Positions 47,306-56,772 of a stretch of DNA of 64,000 nucleotides are shown here, one piece after another. Positions within the stretch are counted from its first letter, which is position 1. Each line of letters opens with the position of its first letter. Under the pieces are notes generated by a model. It did no database searches. It saw only the letters and a list, made by a program, of their open reading frames with translations, and was not told the origin of the DNA. A program made the translations under genes and the position numbers. The DNA lies in assembly GCA_021604525.1 (NCBI GenBank), contig BQJD01000004.1, forward strand, positions 62,001 through 126,000. Reading direction: 5' to 3'. Source of the DNA: a marine bacterium B5-7. GTDB lineage: Bacteria > Pseudomonadota > Gammaproteobacteria > Arenicellales > CAJQKF01.

Positions 47306-48715
47306 CTACGGTTGTGAAGTTTCGTTTCGATTGCTACGCCATAGCCAGGACCAGCTAATTTTATTCTCGCTGTGCTGGCGACCTTCAACCGCGGTAAACG
47401 GGCGTTCGGTCTGACCGGTGTATAGCTGGCGTGGACGACCGATCTTGTTTTCTGAATCCCCCAGCATTTCCTTCCAGTGGGCAATCCAGCCGACAGTTCG
47501 CCCGATTGCAAACAGCACGGTGAACATATTGGTTGGAAATCCCAGTGCGCTCAAAATAATGCCCGAGTAGAAGTCGACGTTGGGGTACAGCTTGCGTTCG
47601 ATGAAGTAGTCATCTTCAAGTGCAATCCGCTCAAGCTCCATGGCAAGTTCAAGACGCGGATCATTAATACCAAGAACCTCCAGAACCTCGTGACAGGATT
47701 TTCGCAACACGGTCGCGCGTGGATCGTAGTTCTTGTAGACACGGTGGCCGAATCCCATCAGGCGAAAGCTGTCGTTGGGATCCTGGGCTTTCTTGACGTA
47801 CTGCGGGATTCGATCAATGCTGCCGATCTCGTTTAGCATGGCCAGTACCGCCTCGTTCGCACCGCCATGGGCAGGGCCCCACAGCGAGGCGATGCCCGCA
47901 GCAATACAGGCGAACGGATTAGCGCCGGATGATCCGGCCAGTCGTACCGTCGATGTCGATGCATTTTGCTCATGGTCAGCATGCAGAATGAGCAATTTGT
48001 CTATGGCACGAGAGAGAACAGGATTGACTTCGTACTCCTCGGTTGGCACAGAGAACATCATGCGCAACAGGTTGGATGAATACGATAAATCGTTTTTCGG
48101 GTAAACGAATGGCTGGCCCATTGAGTATTTATAGGCGTAGGCGCCGATGGTCGGCATTTTGGCGATCATGCGGTGCGCCGCTATCATCCGTTGCATCGGA
48201 TCATGAATATCGGTGCTGTCATGATAGAACGCCGATAGCGCACCCACCACGCCCACCATGACAGCCATGGGGTGTGAATCGCGTTTGTAGCCACGATAAA
48301 AAGTCACCAGTTGTTCGTGCAACATGGTGTGATTGGTAATGGTGGTGTCGAATTCCTGTTTTTCCTCGGGTGATGGCAACTCCCCATATAACAGCAGGTA
48401 GCAGACATCCATGAAGTCACTGTTTTCGGCAAGATCGGCGATCGCATAACCGCGATGCAGCAAGGTGCCCTGTTCACCGTCAATGTAGGTGATCGACGAG
48501 GAGCATGATGCCGTCGATGTAAAACCCGGATCGTAGGTAAATAACCCCGTTTGGCCATAAAGCTTGCGAATGTCTATAACTCTGGGTCCTACGGTTCCCT
48601 CAAGGGCGGGTAGATCCCAGGATTGGCCCTTCTCGTTATCGACCAGCGTAAAACCTGTCTTTGCGGATTTTTTGGTAGTGGAGGTCGATTTCTCTTTGGA
48701 GGGGGTTGGAGTCAT
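47306..48715 (-). CDS. gltA: Citrate synthase (type II, hexameric)
   Basis: The enzyme condenses acetyl-CoA and oxaloacetate at the entry of the TCA cycle. The core is very close to E. coli Glt[57 protein letters not shown] with an active-site His, and [17 protein letters not shown] with the second His; the catalytic Asp is in YPNVDFYSG. At 469 residues it is longer than usual (about 430): about 20 extra Ser/Thr/Lys-rich residues at the N-terminus and 23 extra ([18 protein letters not shown] and on) after the normal end near TAVEGR. The tail may come from loss of the original stop. Confidence 0.95.
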   Translation of the reverse strand: MTPTPSKEKSTSTTKKSAKTGFTLVDNEKGQSWDLPALEGTVGPRVIDIRKLYGQTGLFTYDPGFTSTASCSSSITYIDGEQGTLLHRGYAIADLAENSDFMDVCYLLLYGELPSPEEKQEFDTTITNHTMLHEQLVTFYRGYKRDSHPMAVMVGVVGALSAFYHDSTDIHDPMQRMIAAHRMIAKMPTIGAYAYKYSMGQPFVYPKNDLSYSSNLLRMMFSVPTEEYEVNPVLSRAIDKLLILHADHEQNASTSTVRLAGSSGANPFACIAAGIASLWGPAHGGANEAVLAMLNEIGSIDRIPQYVKKAQDPNDSFRLMGFGHRVYKNYDPRATVLRKSCHEVLEVLGINDPRLELAMELERIALEDDYFIERKLYPNVDFYSGIILSALGFPTNMFTVLFAIGRTVGWIAHWKEMLGDSENKIGRPRQLYTGQTERPFTAVEGRQHSENKISWSWLWRSNRNETSQP

Positions 48716-48912
48716 GATTCAAGCCTTAATTCTGTCAATGATTAGTATTGTGTTTTTCAATAAATACCGTGCATAACCTTGGTCATATTAATAGAAGAAC
48801 GGTGTGAAAACCAGCGTGAGGTAAAGTAATCCAGTGCCTTGAAATCTCCCAGACAATGCTTTACGCGAGTAACAATTACATGATCAGGTTCATGTAATTA
48901 CCAATAATCGTA

Positions 48913-50418
48913 CTAGTGTTTGAGGTTGCCGATCCGGTTAACGATATTCAGGTAATCGAGGACCTGGATCTTGATTAATGCGTGGTAGATCCTGACTCTA
49001 TGCAGAAGTTCTGACAGGAGTCCGAGGTGGCGCCGCAAGTCGTCACCAGAGTGGATCAATTGTTCGAGCCGATTCTTATTAGCGCCCATGTAGTTATCCG
49101 TGAAGTGTGCGTAGTTGGTATATGCGGCAACCTGCAGCAATGGAAATGTCGACGATTCCAGGAACGCCGGCGCTATTGTCTCAATCAGTCGATCAAGATC
49201 TGCAAGTCGTGTCGTGGCATGGTTGCCTATACTCTCTATCAACTGCTTCTTCACCGGCGTTAACGAAAATTCGCGCGCCATGACATCATGCTCTTCAAGC
49301 GGAGATCCGCTAAAACGACCCGCTGCCCAGGCGGCGTCAAATCGTATCCTGACACGAAATATCATTGCATAGTCGCGCGCGAACATTCTAAGAACATGGC
49401 GACGTGCAGTTTTGTTATCATCCGAGAAGACATTGCGCATTAACGCAGTTCGCATGAGCTTGAGTTGGCCATCAAGCCGATCATCACTGCCCTGGAAGCG
49501 GCGCTCGACCTCAGCGTCGAGTTCAGGGCTTGGCCATAGAAAATGCTGCGCATCGAAATAGTCAGGGCATCCGACGGCTTCGGCGCGGGCATTCAGTTGA
49601 CTGATCGATTTGCCTAGCAGACTGGTGTATTTCCGCACGGTGAATGCATACCAGAATGACGGCGCGGTTTCCGCTGCGAGGATTTCACGCAATTTGTGGC
49701 GATAGGGGTGTTCCACCATTCGGTTCATTCGCTTGATGAGTGGATCGCGGGAAAAAGACTTGGCCGGGAAATCCTCGTAGGCAAAGAAACCCTTTTCATA
49801 CCAATCTTCTATCGGCCCCAGGTGAATGCCGGTACGTGCGGCTTGCACACCCATGGGTTGCGGCGAGCGCAGGGCATTGTGTGCACTGCTCAAGAATCGT
49901 GTATAACGCTGCTGTTGTTTTTCAGTGACGACAGCCTGGGTTGGGAAAAGACCGTAACTTTCGATTTGATCGTCATCAGGAAGTCGTGGCGCTACGCTGA
50001 CCGATGGTTCGGTTTCAGTATCGATCGGTACCAGTGACTCAGGTGGATCGTGGCAGAACACCTCATGCCACAGGTGATGAAGATGTATATCGATACGCGA
50101 TTGCTTGTAGTGGCTGGTTAAATGGAGATAGCCGCCTGCAGCAGTATGCCTTTTGTCGCGACTTAAGAAATTAGCCAGCCGAACAAGCACCGCGCCAGCA
50201 GGGTAAGATGCGAATGCGCCCACCAATAGCGTAGTCAATTGATCAGTGGTGAGTGTTTGTGCGGTCAGATAATTGGTTTTTACAATCGTTGAGCTCATCC
50301 ATAAACTGATCAACACGCCGTTGCGCATGGCGCGTCGTTGCAGACTGCGTCCGGCAAGGAATAGCAGGTTCTCGGTAAGAACCAGAATTCTTCTTAGATC
50401 GCTGTAAAGACGAAGCAT
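48913..50418 (-). CDS. Unrecognised 501-residue protein
   Basis: I do not recognise this protein. It is predicted to be mostly helical, without a signal peptide; one weakly hydrophobic stretch is at residues 60-85 (TLLVGAFASYPAGAVLVRLA). Notable segments are HLHHLWHEVFCHD (about 112-124), YEKGFFAYEDFPAKSFSRDP and FLWPSPELDAEVERRF. Many His, Arg and aromatic residues suggest a soluble regulatory or enzymatic protein. The start ATG (50416-50418) shares two bases with the ATG of the divergent hydrolase; an in-frame ATG at 50328 is an alternative. Sustained open frame and codon use argue for a real gene. Confidence 0.65.
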   Translation of the reverse strand: MLRLYSDLRRILVLTENLLFLAGRSLQRRAMRNGVLISLWMSSTIVKTNYLTAQTLTTDQLTTLLVGAFASYPAGAVLVRLANFLSRDKRHTAAGGYLHLTSHYKQSRIDIHLHHLWHEVFCHDPPESLVPIDTETEPSVSVAPRLPDDDQIESYGLFPTQAVVTEKQQQRYTRFLSSAHNALRSPQPMGVQAARTGIHLGPIEDWYEKGFFAYEDFPAKSFSRDPLIKRMNRMVEHPYRHKLREILAAETAPSFWYAFTVRKYTSLLGKSISQLNARAEAVGCPDYFDAQHFLWPSPELDAEVERRFQGSDDRLDGQLKLMRTALMRNVFSDDNKTARRHVLRMFARDYAMIFRVRIRFDAAWAAGRFSGSPLEEHDVMAREFSLTPVKKQLIESIGNHATTRLADLDRLIETIAPAFLESSTFPLLQVAAYTNYAHFTDNYMGANKNRLEQLIHSGDDLRRHLGLLSELLHRVRIYHALIKIQVLDYLNIVNRIGNLKH

Positions 50419-50449
50419 GAATGACTCTCTTGTTCAAAAGCAGGCCGCA

Positions 50450-51304
50450 ATGACACAACGTCTGGTGGAATTTACGACCACCTCTGGTGTTATTCGCGGT
50501 TTCGAAACCGGTGCAGATTGTCCGCGAAAAATACTTGCCGTGCATGGCTGGCTGGACAATGCTGCAAGCTTCCTGCCGATTGCGCCGCTTATTGATGACG
50601 CACATCTTGTCATGATTGATTTACCGGGACACGGCCATTCCGATTATCGTCCCCCGGGTGTTCGCTATTATCTGGTCGATTACCTGTTTGAAATTGTTGA
50701 GGTGCTTGATCAGTTAGGCTGGCAGAAGTTTAACCTGCTCGGGCATTCTCTTGGGGCGGGTATCCTCACGTTGTTGGCAGCAGCCATGCCTGATCGTATC
50801 CACTCCTTATGTCTGATCGATGGTATTGGCCCGATAAGCGGCCGTGAGGAAGATGCCAGCGCACGTCTGCGGCGGGCTATCAATACACAAACTACCATCA
50901 GCAGCAAGGCACACGGCGTGCATAAAACGGTTGAAAGTGCGGTGGCGGCAAGGCTTCGTGCGACCACCATGCATGAGGCAAGCGCGCGCCTGATTGTCGA
51001 GCGTAACATCGTCCCGACTGACGGCGGGTTTACCTGGCGAACCGACCGACGGGTTACCATGACCTCGCCGCTTTATCTGACGGAATCCCTGGTGCAGGCA
51101 TTTCTCGGTGATATCGTTTGCCCGGTGCTTCTGGTTCGCGCCGAACAGGGGATCCTGAAAGACCGTGCTTCAACCGATGTTCGTATCGGTTGCGTACGTG
51201 ATATCGAGGTGGTGGATATACCCGGAGACCATCACGTACATATGGATGATCCACAACGCGTTGCCACTGCGCTGAATTCATTTCTTGCGTATGCAAATTC
51301 TTGA
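50450..51304 (+). CDS. Alpha/beta-fold serine hydrolase
   Basis: The 284-residue protein resembles serine hydrolase-like (SERHL/MhpC-type) enzymes. The nucleophile is in LLGHSLGAGILTLLAAA, the oxyanion HG motif in LAVHGWLDNAASFLP, DLPGHGHSDYRPPGVRYYL follows, and the catalytic His is in IPGDHHVHMDD near the C-terminus; the acid residue is probably in VRAEQGILKD. The substrate is unknown. The ATG at 50450 has AGCAGG six bases before it; an in-frame ATG at 50417 would add 11 residues and overlap the divergent gene's start codon. Confidence 0.82.
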   Translation: MTQRLVEFTTTSGVIRGFETGADCPRKILAVHGWLDNAASFLPIAPLIDDAHLVMIDLPGHGHSDYRPPGVRYYLVDYLFEIVEVLDQLGWQKFNLLGHSLGAGILTLLAAAMPDRIHSLCLIDGIGPISGREEDASARLRRAINTQTTISSKAHGVHKTVESAVAARLRATTMHEASARLIVERNIVPTDGGFTWRTDRRVTMTSPLYLTESLVQAFLGDIVCPVLLVRAEQGILKDRASTDVRIGCVRDIEVVDIPGDHHVHMDDPQRVATALNSFLAYANS

Positions 51305-51320
51305 AACAGGGACACTGGAC

Positions 51321-52853
51321 TCAATAATGTTCATATAGGTGTCTTAAGATGGCATCCTGAATCGCATTGCCCGAGCTGTAGGTCAAGCCGGGCGCATTTT
51401 GCAATATCACGACAACGACTAAAGTACCGCGCGCTGTGTGTCCATAGCCGGCTGCGGCGCGAACGTCACGCAATAGCCCGGTCTTCAAACGATAATGTCC
51501 GTTGACCGCGCTGTGGTTAAAACGTTTTTGCAATGAACCGTCTATACCTGCCAATGACATAGAGGCAAGCAACTCCTCACGATAGGGATGCTTGAGAACA
51601 TCCTTCAACAGATTGGCAAGGCCTCCCGCAGTAATCCGTGCATCGCGGGAAAACCCGGCGCCATTATCAATATTAAGTCCCGGCATCGGCAGGCCCCGTG
51701 TATTAAGCCAGCTTCTCAATGCAACCTGTCCCGTTTCTACCGTGGCCGGTGATCCATAAGTCGCAACGCCAAGTGTCAGCAGCAGCGAGCGTGCCATGAA
51801 GTTATTGCTGTACTTGTTGATTCCGGAAAGCACTTCAAGCAGGGAGTGCGATTCGTAAAGCAGAATTTCATCAGCGTCTTGAGGGATAGCGCCACGTTTA
51901 AGGGTGCCATTGAGATCTCCCCCGAGTCCTGACCAGATGCTTTGAAAAACGCCGAACAGATAATCATCGGCGTTAAGGACACTGCGGGTTATCTGTCGTT
52001 CGCCGCACTTGCGCGGATAGTTGCCAGAGAAAGTTACCTTTGTAACATCAATGCCCTGATTGACATCGATGCCCATGGCCCGATGCATCCCATTACATGG
52101 GCCATCGATAGTCTTCAGGCGGTTGTCGATATGTAATGTTGAGGCAGGTGGGTCGGCAAGGATGGTTACGCCGTCGTTCGTTGGGATAAATTCGAAACGG
52201 GTTGCCCGAAAGTTGATCGACAGTGGTCCGGGATAGGCGTGATAGGCACGATAGGGTTGATCGTCGATGGGCCTGGTGTCGATACTGTTGATGTCAAAGA
52301 TGCTGTCGTCGACAACCAGATTGCCATGTATCTCGCGCAGGCCGCGTTGCCGCAGGCGAAACAATATACGTAAGAAATCCTCAGTCAGTATCATTGGATC
52401 ACCACTGGCACGAATGTAGAGGTTCCCTTCAAGGACACCGTCTGTAATCGGTCCATCAATGAAGAAACCCGTTTCCCAGCGATAACCGGGTCCGAGCATG
52501 TCGAGTGCCGCGTAGGTGGTTAACAGTTTCATGGTGGAAGCAGGGTTGCGCGGCACATCGGCATTGTAGGAGAGAAGGGTTTTATTCACTTCGGGTACTT
52601 CGATAACAATGCTGATCGAGTCAGCAGGCAAACCGTATTGCATTAGTTCTGCGGTGACTTCCGGCCATAAGTTATCGTCGGCGAGGGCAGAGAAAGACAC
52701 GATGGATAAGGTGAAAGTAATGCAGGTGGCAACAGCCAGCAGCGCATTTCGCAGGTCAATCCATAAGCGAAGTATTACCTTGACCGAATGCATGGGCCGA
52801 GGGTGATGTTCGGGACGATGCAGGGCGTGGGAGCTGAATGTTGTTATAATCAA
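51321..52853 (-). CDS. dacB: D-alanyl-D-alanine carboxypeptidase/endopeptidase (PBP4 family, S13)
   Basis: This penicillin-binding protein trims and cuts peptidoglycan peptides in the periplasm. The active-site SxxK is S106-TM-K109 in NPASTMKLLTTYAA, SxN is in INKYSNNFMARSLL, and KTG is in HYRLKTGLLRDVRAAAGY. The S13-specific inserted domain lies between SxxK and SxN. A TTG at 52853 has GGAGG four bases upstream and gives 510 residues with a long n-region before the signal helix (about 35-57). An ATG at 52793 would give 490 residues and a more ordinary signal peptide but has no ribosome site. Confidence 0.9.
   Translation of the reverse strand: MIITTFSSHALHRPEHHPRPMHSVKVILRLWIDLRNALLAVATCITFTLSIVSFSALADDNLWPEVTAELMQYGLPADSISIVIEVPEVNKTLLSYNADVPRNPASTMKLLTTYAALDMLGPGYRWETGFFIDGPITDGVLEGNLYIRASGDPMILTEDFLRILFRLRQRGLREIHGNLVVDDSIFDINSIDTRPIDDQPYRAYHAYPGPLSINFRATRFEFIPTNDGVTILADPPASTLHIDNRLKTIDGPCNGMHRAMGIDVNQGIDVTKVTFSGNYPRKCGERQITRSVLNADDYLFGVFQSIWSGLGGDLNGTLKRGAIPQDADEILLYESHSLLEVLSGINKYSNNFMARSLLLTLGVATYGSPATVETGQVALRSWLNTRGLPMPGLNIDNGAGFSRDARITAGGLANLLKDVLKHPYREELLASMSLAGIDGSLQKRFNHSAVNGHYRLKTGLLRDVRAAAGYGHTARGTLVVVVILQNAPGLTYSSGNAIQDAILRHLYEHY
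52842..52850 (+). promoter_or_regulatory. Extended -10 element, plus strand
   Basis: TG-T-TATAAT is a perfect extended -10 element pointing toward the DUF1820 gene, whose start is about 170 bases downstream. It overlaps the first codons of dacB on the other strand. No -35 is visible. Confidence 0.3.
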
Positions 52854-53022
52854 AAATCCTCCGCAAGGGCAGTTAAACTGATTAACAGCACGTCAATCAA
52901 TGACGAGGTGGTTGATCGATTGTGAATCATAAGCCGGATGCCTTCACCGCTATTGGTGCATGCGGGCACGATTCGAATCAATTCAAACATGTAATGTACG
53001 CGACATGGTAGAGCACACCAGT

Positions 53023-53355
53023 ATGGCAAATAAACGGGTTTACAAGATTGTCTTCCACAATCAGGGCAACGTCTATGAGTTGTATGCAAGGGAGGTCAGT
53101 CAAAGTGGGATGTATGCGTTTATCGAGGTGGGAGAGATCATCTTCGGTGAGCGTTCGAAGCTGGTTGTCGACCCGTCAGACGAACGCTTGAAAGCAGAAT
53201 TCAGCGGGGTCAAGCGCACTTACATTCCCATGCATGCGGTCATCCGTATTGATGAAGTCGACAAGGAGGGGCAGAATAAGATCCTCGCGGGTGACGGCGC
53301 CAGTAAAGTAGCGCCGTTCCCGGTACCCATGACACCGCCGCGATCCCGAGACTGA
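53023..53355 (+). CDS. DUF1820 family protein
   Basis: The 110-residue protein matches the small gammaproteobacterial DUF1820 family, of unknown function. Landmarks are YKIVFHNQGNVYELYAREVS, FIEVGEIIFGERSKLVVDPS and GVKRTYIPMHAVIRIDEVDK. The ATG at 53023 gives the family N-terminus MANKRVYKI; in-frame starts back to 52960 add unrelated residues. It lies 17 bases before the SRPBCC gene and may be co-transcribed with it. Confidence 0.87.
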   Translation: MANKRVYKIVFHNQGNVYELYAREVSQSGMYAFIEVGEIIFGERSKLVVDPSDERLKAEFSGVKRTYIPMHAVIRIDEVDKEGQNKILAGDGASKVAPFPVPMTPPRSRD

Positions 53356-53372
53356 ATTAATTCAATGAAATC

Positions 53373-53924
53373 ATGAAAATTCTGCGTCTAGTCATTATCG
53401 GTCTGATCCTGCTGGTTGCCGTGTTGGCCGTCGTTGGGCTGTTACTGCCGGATACGGTACGCGTTGAGCGAAGTATCACCATTAACGCTTCGCCAGATTC
53501 AATTTTTCCGAAAGTTAATAGCGTGGCAGTATTTCGCGAGTGGTCACCCTGGTATCAACGCGATCCCGACATGGAAGTTAGTTACAGCGGTCCTGATTCC
53601 GGCGTTGGTGCAGCCGTCGAGTGGTCCAGCAATCAGTCCGATGTAGGCAGTGGCCGTCAAATAATCACCGAAAGTCGTGAATATGAGTATGTCGGATACG
53701 ATCTCGACTTCGGCGCTCAAGGTAAGGCGCAAGCATGGTTTGAATTCGAGCCCTCAGCGAACTCAACTACCGAGCAACCGATGACCGATGTAACCTGGGG
53801 ATTTACTACGGACTTTGGTTATGACCTGATCGGCCGTTACTTTGGGTTGGTTCTTGAATCGATGCTCGCACCGGATTATGAAGAAGGACTCAAAGGCCTT
53901 AAGACTGTGGTGGAGAAGGGCTGA
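53373..53924 (+). CDS. SRPBCC/START-fold protein with N-terminal anchor
   Basis: The 183-residue protein has a membrane helix at residues 3-26 (ILRLVIIGLILLVAVLAVVG) and then an SRPBCC-type helix-grip domain (VRVERSITINASPDSIFPKV, FREWSPWYQRDPDMEVSYSG, GRQIITESREYEYV). Such domains bind hydrophobic ligands. It is of the 'polyketide cyclase/dehydrase' annotation class, for which no specific role follows. It is convergent with msrA. Confidence 0.85.
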   Translation: MKILRLVIIGLILLVAVLAVVGLLLPDTVRVERSITINASPDSIFPKVNSVAVFREWSPWYQRDPDMEVSYSGPDSGVGAAVEWSSNQSDVGSGRQIITESREYEYVGYDLDFGAQGKAQAWFEFEPSANSTTEQPMTDVTWGFTTDFGYDLIGRYFGLVLESMLAPDYEEGLKGLKTVVEKG

Positions 53925-53992
53925 TTCTCTGTTTTACAACAAGCACGGCCTAGCCAAAACGCTATTGCCTGATTTAGTTGACAGCCGGCGGA

Positions 53993-54646
53993 TCACCTCG
54001 TCGCTTCGTTGACCGAATCCGGGTAGGTGATACCCGTACCACCCAGGCCACAGTAGCCACCCGGATTCTTGGCCAGGTACTGCTGGTGATAATCCTCGGC
54101 ATAGTAGAACGTCTTCAATGGCACAATTTCAGTGGTTATATTTCCAGCACCTCGCGCGTTCAGCGCAATCTGGTAGTTATCCAAGCTGGCCCGTGCCTGC
54201 TCTGCCTGAATGTCGTTGATGGTATAGATGCCGGATCGATACTGACTCCCGATGTCATTACCCTGGCGCATGCCCTGGGTTGGGTTGTGTGACTCCCAAA
54301 ACACCTTCAGCAGTTCGTCAAAACGGATCACTTCTGGATCGAATATGACTCTTACGGCTTCGGTATGCCCCGTATTGCCGGAACAGACTTCGTGATACGT
54401 CGGGTTAGGCGTTGTGCCTCCGCAATAACCAACTGCAGTTGTGTACATCCCGTTTGCAGACCAGAATTTTCGTTCCGCACCCCAAAAACAACCGAGCGCA
54501 AAAACCGCTTCTTCAAGACGGTCAGGAAACGGTGGCTGGATCGGATTACCGTTAACGAAGTGGCGGTTGGTTACCGGCATTGCATCGTCACGGCCCGTCA
54601 GGGCGCAGGATGTATCGACATGTTTATTTTTGTCTTTGAAAAACAT
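53993..54646 (-). CDS. msrA: Peptide methionine (S)-sulfoxide reductase MsrA
   Basis: The 217-residue enzyme repairs (S)-methionine sulfoxide. The catalytic cysteine is C53 in [53 protein letters not shown] and [18 protein letters not shown], the last with the resolving cysteine, are typical of the long E. coli form. There is no signal peptide. No MsrB accompanies it. A 14-base palindromic motif lies 23 bases upstream of the start. Confidence 0.96.
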   Translation of the reverse strand: MFFKDKNKHVDTSCALTGRDDAMPVTNRHFVNGNPIQPPFPDRLEEAVFALGCFWGAERKFWSANGMYTTAVGYCGGTTPNPTYHEVCSGNTGHTEAVRVIFDPEVIRFDELLKVFWESHNPTQGMRQGNDIGSQYRSGIYTINDIQAEQARASLDNYQIALNARGAGNITTEIVPLKTFYYAEDYHQQYLAKNPGGYCGLGGTGITYPDSVNEATR

Positions 54647-54668
54647 CTGTAATTGTCCTTAAGCTATG

Positions 54669-54682
54669 ACCTGTACACAGGT
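54669..54682. promoter_or_regulatory. Short inverted repeat upstream of msrA
   Basis: ACCTGT-AC-ACAGGT has perfect 6-bp arms and lies 23 bases upstream of the msrA start. It could be an operator overlapping the promoter or leader; no regulator is suggested by its sequence (it lacks the N8 spacing of a LexA box). Confidence 0.3.
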
Positions 54683-54798
54683 TACTACAACACGCGTTCA
54701 AGATAACTGATAGACCCTGAAGGCACAAAACGGTTCCGTAATTTTGTCTATTATGGTGTTTAAGGCGGATATGTATCGCCGAGATCGCAGACCGCGAA

Positions 54799-55659
54799 TT
54801 ACAAGCAGGCGGCCTCAGCCCGACCGCCTGTCACCCGTTCACGCATGCCGAAATCGTTGCAGGTAAATATGTTCGCAAAGCCGCGTGACTTAAGCAATTC
54901 CCTGACTTTGTTTGCCTGATCGGCGCCATGCTCCAGCAATAGCCAGCCGCCTTGATGTAGATGTGCCGGTGCGGCATTGACGATAGTGCCGATGTCATCC
55001 AGGCCGTCATCACCGGACACCAGCGCCGCACGAGGTTCAAAGGCAACGTCGCCGATAGTGAGATGCGGGTCATCACGGCGGATATAAGGCGGGTTGGCGA
55101 TCACCATGTGAAAGCAATCGCCGTCAAGACTATCGAACCATCTACCCGATATGAATCGACAGCTTTCCGCGCCGAGCCGAGCAGCATTTTCATTCGCCAG
55201 ATCGATTGCCGATGGATTGATATCAACCCCGATAATTCGACATTTCGGCCTTTCGCTATGGATGGCAATGGCGATGTTTCCGGAACCTGTGCCGAGGTCG
55301 AGAATGTCCCATTGCGCATCTTCCGGGATGCGCTCGATGGCAGTGGCCACGAGTGTCTCGGTATCTTCCCGGGGTATCAACGTCGCTTTACTGACTTTCA
55401 TATCCAGCGACCAGAATTCGCGTCTGCCGGTAATGTAGGCGATGGGTTCACCGGCGAGGCGTCGATTAACAAGGCGTTCGAAATCGGTTGCGAACGCTGC
55501 GTCAAGTGGAGTCGGGCCGCGAATGATTCGCGTCGTCTGATCCCATCCGGTGACCGCGCCAAGCAATACTTCGGCATCGAGCGCGGCGCTTTGTGAGGTA
55601 CTGGCGAGTCGTTCGCGTGCCAAAAGCAAAGCCTCATTTACGGTTGTTTCAATGACCAC
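54799..55659 (-). CDS. prmC: Release-factor glutamine N5-methyltransferase PrmC (HemK)
   Basis: This 286-residue S-adenosylmethionine-dependent enzyme methylates the Gln of the GGQ motif in release factors RF1 and RF2. The N-terminal helical domain recognises the factor. The SAM-binding motif is DILDLGTGSGNIAIAI and the catalytic NPPY is in MVIANPPYIRRDDPH. ITGRREFWSLDMKVSKATLI is also typical. It directly follows prfA, its substrate gene, with 27 bases between. Confidence 0.96.
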   Translation of the reverse strand: MVIETTVNEALLLARERLASTSQSAALDAEVLLGAVTGWDQTTRIIRGPTPLDAAFATDFERLVNRRLAGEPIAYITGRREFWSLDMKVSKATLIPREDTETLVATAIERIPEDAQWDILDLGTGSGNIAIAIHSERPKCRIIGVDINPSAIDLANENAARLGAESCRFISGRWFDSLDGDCFHMVIANPPYIRRDDPHLTIGDVAFEPRAALVSGDDGLDDIGTIVNAAPAHLHQGGWLLLEHGADQANKVRELLKSRGFANIFTCNDFGMRERVTGGRAEAACL

Positions 55660-55686
55660 TGTCGCCAGTCGCGCGGTATACCTGAT

Positions 55687-56772
55687 TCAACCACTCGCCA
55701 GGGCTGCAAGTTGATCGGCCTGGTATTCCGACGTCAGCGGACCAATGATTGCATCGACATTGCCTGAAAGGACCTCATCGAGCTTATACAAGGTGAGATT
55801 GATACGGTGATCGGTTACACGGTTCTGAGGGAAGTTGTATGTGCGGATACGCTCCGAGCGATCGCCGCTACCCACCAGCTGACGCCGGGTCATGGCTTCG
55901 GCATCCGTCTGTTCGCGAACCTTGGCTTCCAGAAGGCGTGATTTCAGAACACTCATGGCGCGGGCGCGGTTCTTGTGTTGAGAGCGCTCATCCTGGCATT
56001 CAACCACCATGCCGGTTGGCAGATGAGTCAGGCGAATGGCTGAATCGGTTTTATTGACATGCTGGCCACCGGCGCCGGAGGCCCGATAGGTATCGACGCG
56101 AAGCTCGGATGGATCGATTTCAATTTCGTCGATCTCATCCGCCTCCGGCAGTACCGCCACGGTACAAGCCGAGGTATGAATACGACCCTGGGCTTCGGTT
56201 TCAGGCACGCGTTGGACCCGGTGCGCGCCGGATTCGAACTTCAAAAGCGAATACGCGCCCTTGCCTTCGATGCGAGAGATGATTTCCTTGAATCCACCCG
56301 CCTCGCCTTCACTCTTGCTTAATACTTCAACTTTCCAGCGCTTCGAATCGGCATAAATGGAATACATGCGAAACAGGTCGCCGGCAAAGAGCGCCGCTTC
56401 GTCGCCACCTGTTCCGGCACGGATTTCGAGAAAAATATTGCGCTCATCATTGGGATCTTTGGGGATGAGTCGTTTTTCGAGCTCGGCTTGTGCATCCTTG
56501 AATTTCTCGAGTATCTGCGGCAGTTCCTGCTCTGCCATCTCGCGGATGTCTCGATCGTCGTCGCGCAACATCTCCTCGGTTGCCTCGACCTGTTCGCGGA
56601 GATCGGAGACGCTGCGGTACAAGCCGACAACGGGTGAGATATCGGCGAGTTCGATGGTCAACTTTCGATAATTGGTCTGATCCTCGAAGACATCCGGCTC
56701 TGACAGCAGGACGTTGATTTCTTCTTCGCGTTCTATCAGATTCTCGAGTTTACTCGTTAGAGAGGGATTCAT
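55687..56772 (-). CDS. prfA: Peptide chain release factor 1
   Basis: RF1 ends translation at UAA and UAG. The 361-residue protein has the GGQ catalytic motif at 235-237 ([17 protein letters not shown]) and the stop-codon reading PxT motif as P-E-T in [35 protein letters not shown] is the usual domain 2 signature. Its ATG overlaps the hemA stop (ATGA), giving the coupled hemA-prfA-prmC order found in E. coli. Confidence 0.97.
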   Translation of the reverse strand: MNPSLTSKLENLIEREEEINVLLSEPDVFEDQTNYRKLTIELADISPVVGLYRSVSDLREQVEATEEMLRDDDRDIREMAEQELPQILEKFKDAQAELEKRLIPKDPNDERNIFLEIRAGTGGDEAALFAGDLFRMYSIYADSKRWKVEVLSKSEGEAGGFKEIISRIEGKGAYSLLKFESGAHRVQRVPETEAQGRIHTSACTVAVLPEADEIDEIEIDPSELRVDTYRASGAGGQHVNKTDSAIRLTHLPTGMVVECQDERSQHKNRARAMSVLKSRLLEAKVREQTDAEAMTRRQLVGSGDRSERIRTYNFPQNRVTDHRINLTLYKLDEVLSGNVDAIIGPLTSEYQADQLAALASG

